A DNA stretch of 64,000 nt, taken from the NCBI GenBank assembly GCA_963677655.1, contig OY782088.1; one strand, written 5' to 3'. This DNA comes from Saccharicrinis sp963677655 (GTDB lineage: Bacteria > Bacteroidota > Bacteroidia > Bacteroidales > Marinilabiliaceae). The translations under genes were made by a program, and so were the position numbers. Position 1 is the first letter of the stretch. Every line of letters starts with the position of its first letter. Below are positions 63,613-64,000 of the stretch, piece after piece. The notes beneath the pieces are model-generated. The model did not search any database. It had not been told where the DNA came from and saw only the letters and a program-made list of their open reading frames with translations.

Positions 63613-64000
63613 ATGAAATATTTAACACGAACTATATATTTAGGTTACTACCTTAAACAAATAGACTTCGATAAATTAAAGAAGTTTGTATCTCATGTGA
63701 AAGAACAAAATAAAATATCTGCATTTAAGCAAATTGTTGATTTATTAATGTGCATATATAAGTACAATATTTCAATACTTGAATATTATCAATTTGGATT
63801 TTATAAAGCTAATAAAGAGGAACGAAAAACATGGGCAGGGACTGGTTTTATGTATGAATATCAGTTGCTAATGAATCCAAAGGAGGTAAGAAAAATACTT
63901 GATGATAAAGTTGAATTTTTAAGAGAGTACAAAGATTTAATAACTCATAAATCCTACTGTGTTGATGATGTAAAGTCGGACGATGAGGTGAAAAAGATAC
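63613..64000 (+). CDS. Partial ATP-grasp-like (sugar-transfer-associated) protein, 5' part
   Basis: The frame is open from ATG 63613 to the window edge (129 codons visible). The sequence MKYLTRTIYLGYYLKQIDF and the FYKANKEERKTWAGTGFMYEY region, with the PKEVRKILDDKVEFLREYKDLI segment, look like the N-terminal part of the sugar-transfer-associated ATP-grasp family found in capsule loci. The ATP-grasp catalytic core would lie beyond the edge, so the assignment is tentative. Composition and spacing (54 bases after the deacetylase gene) are normal for the operon. Confidence 0.6.
   Translation, partial: MKYLTRTIYLGYYLKQIDFDKLKKFVSHVKEQNKISAFKQIVDLLMCIYKYNISILEYYQFGFYKANKEERKTWAGTGFMYEYQLLMNPKEVRKILDDKVEFLREYKDLITHKSYCVDDVKSDDEVKKI

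Noticed and set aside
15587..64000. Insertion sequences, transposases, integrases or CRISPR repeats
   Set aside because: No transposase or integrase motif, terminal inverted repeats or regularly spaced repeats were found. The locus looks acquired in parts, but no mobile element is visible.

Overview
The window is AT-rich (roughly one third G+C by eye). It comes from a member of the Bacteroidota, most likely a marine or anaerobic Marinilabiliales/Marinifilaceae-type bacterium; that genus-level guess is inference. The evidence is Bacteroidota-style promoters (TAnnTTTG -7 boxes), almost no Shine-Dalgarno sequences, a polysaccharide-export lipoprotein paired with a fused Wzc-type protein, an M64 peptidase, and split UshA-type genes.

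Left third (1-15.4 kb): ordinary chromosome. It holds the C-terminal part of an RlmD-type 23S rRNA methyltransferase, yaaA, a conserved unknown gene, a split 5'-nucleotidase pair, a second unknown gene, an Lrp/AsnC regulator, a YbdG-like MscS channel, an M64 peptidase, a YghZ-type aldo/keto reductase, a U32 (RlhA-like) protein, an SLC12-like transporter, ruvX and def. Several clear intrinsic terminators separate these units.

Locus A (15.6-27.9 kb): a compact surface-polysaccharide operon. It encodes a Wza-type lipoprotein, a Wzc-type tyrosine autokinase, GT4, a Wzy-like membrane protein, two GT2 enzymes, two NodB-type deacetylases flanking a Wzx flippase, and a GT4. A lone reverse-strand VOC/epimerase-like gene and 0.5 kb of non-coding DNA close it.

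Locus B (28.9 kb to the right edge, not finished): a second, larger surface-polysaccharide locus with its own Wza and Wzc. It carries dTDP-3-amino-3,6-dideoxyhexose genes: two FdtA-like cupins, an acyltransferase fusion, a second hexapeptide acyltransferase and an FdtB-like aminotransferase. These are interrupted by a 1-kb gap containing tRNA-Cys and by a carbamoylation cassette (aminotransferase-like, NodU/CmcH, DUF5989, SxtJ-like, SGNH hydrolase). Next come a Wzx flippase, GT2 enzymes, an alpha-1,2-fucosyltransferase, an acyltransferase-3, an EpsG-like polymerase, a divergent NodB-like protein, DUF362, an ATP-grasp, GT4 enzymes and an SDR epimerase. The last group is an FkbH-like protein, an acyl carrier protein, a GNAT-like acyltransferase, a polysaccharide deacetylase and a truncated ATP-grasp-like gene.

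Taken together, both loci look like Wzx/Wzy-type assembly systems. Locus B predicts a heavily decorated glycan: amino-deoxyhexose, fucose, carbamoyl, O-acyl and possibly an ACP-delivered acyl or glyceryl group. No initiating polyprenyl-phosphate sugar transferase and no rmlA/rmlB is visible, so these must lie outside. The points most worth a second look are the H-to-F change in one FdtA copy, a C8 tract near the 5' end of the acyltransferase-fusion gene, the inserted carbamoyl cassette, the FkbH-ACP-acyltransferase module, and the DUF362/ATP-grasp/NodB-like trio.
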